DNA from: Alitta virens
Taxonomy: Eukaryota > Annelida > Polychaeta > Phyllodocida > Nereididae
DNA: 64,000 nt
Reading direction: 5' to 3'
NCBI GenBank assembly: GCA_932294295.1
Contig: OW028582.1
Location: 38,724,204 to 38,788,203 of the forward strand
Below the pieces are notes generated by a model. The model saw nothing but the letters and a program-made list of their open reading frames with translations. It was not told the origin of the DNA and did not search any database. Below, one piece after another: positions 60,605 to 64,000 of the stretch; position 1 is the first letter of the stretch, and every line of letters begins with the position of its first letter. The position numbers and the translations under genes were made by a program.

Positions 60605-61783
60605 ATGAATAACACAACTTGGCCATTCAAGGCCACCTTTGGAATGGATATTTCAACCCTTGAACCGTCCGTAACATCCAATAGATATCTTAACGATGGA
60701 CATCATAAGAATGGAATGGACCTTGCATCAGATATAATGGATGTAATTGTGACTCCTGCATTCTGTTTTATCGGAGTAGTTGGAAACATCGTTAACCTTG
60801 CAGTTCTGCTCAAGAGTCGAGTTCAGCTGAGAAATGCTGATGTAGAGCGCAACAGTGGCACAACCCTAGGTTTAGTCCTCCTGTCTGTCTCTGACCTTCT
60901 CTTCTGTCTGACAATCTGTCCACGAGTCTTCATTAACCTCTCTGCTCACATGGCTCTTTTCCCAAATCGTGGATTTGGCTTGCTCTACCAAACTTATGGC
61001 ACCGCGTTCATCACCACATTTCTCTTGACAAGCACATGGATAACAGTTGCTATTGCAACATTACGATACCTCGCAATCTGTCATCCTCTGTGTATGAGGA
61101 AGGTTGACGCAAACAAGCTGTCAAAGTTCTCCTATATCTTTTCTGGATTATTTGCAATATGCCTTAATCTGCCTGCCTTTGGGGAGTATCGCATTGATCC
61201 CTTGCAGACGTCTCCCTCTAATTCCTCCCAGAATACCTTTCATTATATAATGGACCTCGGCTACTTCTCAAGTACTAGCATTCACGGTCACATGTTCATG
61301 TGGATCAGAGCTATTCTTGGCATATTTGTCCCTACTGCTATAATGACTTTTTGCTATGTCTCTCTCATTCTTGCTCTTCGACGTTCCTGGCAAATGAGAC
61401 AAGAGTGCTTCGCTACCAGAGACAACCGCAATCGCCATAGTAACCGCATCACCCGAATGCTAATCACCCTCGTTCTGCTCTTCATCATTCTGGTGTTTCC
61501 GTGTGAGGTGATGGATTTTTGTCGGGATGTCGTTCAGACAAATTCTACTCAAACCCAAGTGTTCATGGTGGCACGCAGCATCACTAACGTCTTGCAGGTC
61601 ATGAATTTTTCCTGCAACTTCATCCTGTACTGTACCATGAGTGTCCACTTCAGACGATCAGCTGCTCAGATCATTTACGTCTGTCTACACACTGTTTGTG
61701 GCTTTCGAAATAATTACCAATCAAACTTGTCAAGTCCTTCTGGGAGAACGACAAACCTAACTGTGTTGAGCACCCGGGTCTAA
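60605..61783 (+). CDS. Class A (rhodopsin-like) GPCR, orphan peptide-receptor type, 392 aa
   Basis: Seven hydrophobic segments. TM1 near 47-69 with VGNIVN (N61 = 1.50); TM2 LLSVSDLLF (D97 = 2.50); TM3 ending ATLRYLAICHPL (R154 = 3.50); TM5 with P243 and Y251; TM6 with LVFPCEVMD (P299 = 6.50); TM7 NFSCNFILYC (N338...Y342). N-terminal sequons NNT and NTT. It most resembles invertebrate FMRFamide/TRH-like receptor families, by eye. Atypical: LRY replaces DRY, the TM3 Cys (3.25) is Gln, EL2 has no Cys, and NPxxY is NFILY. An acceptor (atttcag) 5 bp before the ATG suggests a 5' UTR intron. Ligand unknown. Confidence 0.92.
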   Translation: MNNTTWPFKATFGMDISTLEPSVTSNRYLNDGHHKNGMDLASDIMDVIVTPAFCFIGVVGNIVNLAVLLKSRVQLRNADVERNSGTTLGLVLLSVSDLLFCLTICPRVFINLSAHMALFPNRGFGLLYQTYGTAFITTFLLTSTWITVAIATLRYLAICHPLCMRKVDANKLSKFSYIFSGLFAICLNLPAFGEYRIDPLQTSPSNSSQNTFHYIMDLGYFSSTSIHGHMFMWIRAILGIFVPTAIMTFCYVSLILALRRSWQMRQECFATRDNRNRHSNRITRMLITLVLLFIILVFPCEVMDFCRDVVQTNSTQTQVFMVARSITNVLQVMNFSCNFILYCTMSVHFRRSAAQIIYVCLHTVCGFRNNYQSNLSSPSGRTTNLTVLSTRV

Positions 61784-61810
61784 TATTATACCATGAGTGA
61801 TCTTGTAGGA

Positions 61811-62086
61811 GGGAGGCGGGGCTAGCTCAGTGCTTGGCTTCCAACTGCTTGGTCTCGGTTTGGATGGCTGTTTCATCTCACTGTCATGGTACAGGCCTTC
61901 TAAAAGTGGAAATAGTGTGCCAGTAGAGGGAGCTATAAGCAAATGCGCCTAACAATTATTTAATGACGTCATCTAAATGTGACATCAGCCTACGTCACAA
62001 TTTTTTTGGGCACAGTTACTGATAGCTCCCACATTTGACAAATAGAGGCCCATTAGCCCAACAGGTGCAGAAATACAAGACGTAAG
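61811..62086 (+). repeat. SINE family 1 copy interrupted by an insertion
   Basis: The head (GGGGCTAGCTCAGTGCTTGG) and body to gtcatggt end at about 61890. The family 3' end (cccattagcccaacaggtgc, agaaatacaagacg) resumes at about 62050. It lies just beyond the GPCR stop. Confidence 0.7.
61891..62049. mobile_element. About 160-bp insertion inside the SINE
   Basis: The inserted DNA has GGGAGCTAT near its left end and its complement ATAGCTCCC near its right end, so it may be a MITE. It carries no frame. Confidence 0.45.
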
Positions 62087-63100
62087 TATTGTAGGAGGAT
62101 GGCATCTGTCCAAGGGAAGTCTTTGCCACACCCCAAATACCTCATGACTTTGTCTACTTGTGTACTTATGAATTTCTTTGTGGCCTTCCAATCGCTTTGG
62201 TCTTTTTTCCAAAACTTTAAAAAGATCATTATTTGTTTCAAAGGACTATAAAAATCGATGTCAAGGTTACTAATACAGTTTTGAGTGTAGAATACCGATC
62301 TCCGCATCCATGCAGTATTTTTGCTGAATTTTTGCTCTTGTCACGTGATTCCTCTGAGTCACGTGACACCTCAGCCCCATCACAACGCCACAGACAAGTA
62401 CAGCAATATTGAAAAGTATCGCATCTTATAGAATTTTCCAGAAGGTAAATTTAGCAAAAATACAATAAAAGTTGTTAAATTTTTTTGTCCCACTGTGGAA
62501 TTGCCCTTCTTCACAGAATGTGATCTCTGAAATCTCAGAGGACAAAAATAATTGAAAATTGTAACATGTGGCTGTGCAGTGCATGTTGTTCTTTTGCAAA
62601 TGAAAATGCTCATTTTACTATTCATAACTATATTATGAATACCTGGATGGCATAACCTATCTTATCTAGTTTGTTTTATTAAAGAGGTTTTACTACCCAT
62701 ATAAATGTACGTATTACTTTAAATATTTGCAGTTGATATACTAGTGTGCAAATATTCCCCTGCCATAGGCACCATATACTTGTAAAAATACTTACACATT
62801 GCATAACATATTGTTGTTATTTAGTATGATTTGATAAATATCCATGTAACAGATTTTCAGTAATGCAATTAATAAATAATATTAAAGTGGTTTCCAGCGC
62901 ATTGTTTTGAAATCCCCAATACATGTACATTCTCGGTTATGGATGATTAGTGTAAAATCATTTTGGACAGCATGCTTCAATTTTTATTTCTGAAATGTAA
63001 GTTTCTTCTTACTTTTATGTATTATAATGTAAGTGATTGATCCATTTTGGGACACATTTATTTGTCGTCACTGCATTTCACACCGCCCTGTGACAAAGGT
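62087..63100. other. Intergenic, no gene seen
   Basis: AT-rich DNA between the GPCR and the LINE fragments. It contains a short inverted pair CACGTGAtTCC / CACGTGA at about 62343-62364 and nothing else I recognise. Confidence 0.4.
62464..62469 (+). terminator. Candidate polyadenylation signal for the GPCR
   Basis: AATAAA about 680 bp after the stop codon. Unconfirmed. Confidence 0.3.
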
Positions 63101-63149
63101 TTTAATCATGTTGCACACAAGAAGTGCATTGGCATTTAAAACATCAATA

Positions 63150-63350
63150 TCAAAAGAAAGTGTTTGCAGACTGATGACTTATAATTTGGTTTCAAAAGTA
63201 TTAGTTCTACATTATTATGTACCAAAATGATTCGAGAGGTTGCAGGAAAGTTTGTATCAGAGGGCAGTACTGTTCATTGCTTTCGACAAACTTGATTTTG
63301 TTAAGCTATTCGAGACAAAGGAACAGATCACAATTCAACAATTTTAAAGT
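63150..63350 (+). mobile_element. LINE RT fragment, shorter copy
   Basis: Same sequence as 63770-63990 (GAAAGTGTTTGCAGACTGAT, GGAAAGTTTGTATCAGAGGG). It lacks about 24 bp between TGTTCATTG and CTTTCGACAAAC, which removes the LDMSKAFD part of the RT. Confidence 0.75.
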
Positions 63351-63619
63351 TGTCACAGTATGATTTAGGGATATTAACTTACATTTGACAAATTAATTGC
63401 AGTTTTAACAATGTAATTTCCACAGGAACTTTTAATCAAAAAATTTAATATTCATTCAGGCCACATGACAAACCTCTTGATAATCTCCTACAAAGGTTTA
63501 AGACTCTATATACCAGCAAAATCAATAGGCAAACAAGATGACTTTTAAAGATTAATGTCAAACTGCATTATATTTGGATTTCACAACATTTTTGTAGTAC
63601 TTGATTGTAATTTTCTGCA

Positions 63620-64000
63620 ATGATATGTCATGGATATACATCTAATGTACTGTTAGATGGCACAATGTGCCTGATACCAAAGATAAAGGTCACAAATAGA
63701 TCTGAAAAATTTAGAGCTATAACTTCGAGTAGTTGCCTCACAAAATTATTCGAACTGGTCTTCATGGAAAAACAAAGAAAGTGTTTGCAGACTGATGACT
63801 TATAATTCGGTTTCAAAAAGAGATAGTTCTACTGTATTATGTACCAAAATGATTGGAGAGATTGCAGGAAAGTTTGTATCAGAGGGTAGTACTGTTCATT
63901 GCCTACTCTTGGACATGTCGAAGGCTTTCGACAAACTTGATTTTGTTAAGCTATTCCAGACAAAGGAGCGGATCCATTGTTTTCAAAGGAATAACCTACA
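63620..64000 (+). mobile_element. LINE RT fragment running off the window
   Basis: Reads LLDGTMCLIPKIK, FRAITSSSCLTKLFELVF, a TAA in place of the codon before FGFKK, then IAGKFVSEGSTVHCLLLDMSKAFDKLDF. These are RT motifs of non-LTR elements; the catalytic YADD would lie beyond 64000. Both this copy and the one at 63150 share the same TAA, so the stop predates the duplication. Confidence 0.82.

Overview
The window is genomic DNA from a metazoan, most likely a marine invertebrate. It has interrupted genes with canonical GT-AG introns, AT-rich introns, many tRNA-derived SINEs, LTR and non-LTR retrotransposon relics, foldback and MITE-like elements, and long GATA/TATC microsatellites. I cannot name the species. 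Fibronectin-II plus PAN/apple proteins and a dopamine/noradrenaline-type SLC6 transporter would fit an invertebrate deuterostome or a lophotrochozoan. There are no operons, CRISPR arrays or bacterial features.

Three host genes can be supported. (1) A complete monoamine transporter of the SLC6 family lies on the minus strand between 37976 and 1472. I reconstructed 14 coding exons whose splice phases all agree, giving 1884 nt and 627 aa. It has the TM1 aspartate of amine transporters and a C-terminal tail ending His-Trp-Leu-x-x, as in DAT/NET. Its first intron is about 17.8 kb and holds most of the transposon content. (2) A six-exon secreted protein lies on the minus strand between 51600 and 44234 (421 aa). 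Its order is signal peptide, three FN2 modules, two PAN/apple-like modules and a fourth FN2. Every intron is phase 1. (3) A single-coding-exon class A GPCR lies on the plus strand at 60605-61783 (392 aa) and has several altered hallmark motifs.

Layout: 1-1471, 3' flank of the transporter. 1472-19965, transporter exons 2-14, with SINEs and a foldback element in the introns. 19966-37720, intron 1, holding a Ty3/gypsy element (22127-26670) nested in a degenerate LINE, a 228-bp MITE-like repeat, a CACTG-ended DNA element next to a TATC microsatellite, a degenerate ~24-25 bp tandem array (31.7-32.6 kb) and a 68-bp-arm hairpin near exon 1. 37721-38005, exon 1 and CRE-like sites. 38.0-42.2 kb, no gene seen. 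42.19-43.11 kb, a 28-copy 33-bp minisatellite. 44.2-51.6 kb, the FN2/PAN gene. 51.7-60.6 kb, intergenic, with SINEs, a LINE RT relic and a zinc-knuckle relic. 60.6-61.8 kb, the GPCR. 63.1-64.0 kb, a duplicated LINE fragment running off the window.

I see no functional link between the three genes beyond the fact that a transporter and a receptor can both belong to nervous systems. I found no convincing new multi-gene system. The most unusual objects are the FN2/PAN architecture, the near-perfect intronic hairpin, the two-allele minisatellite and the atypical GPCR.
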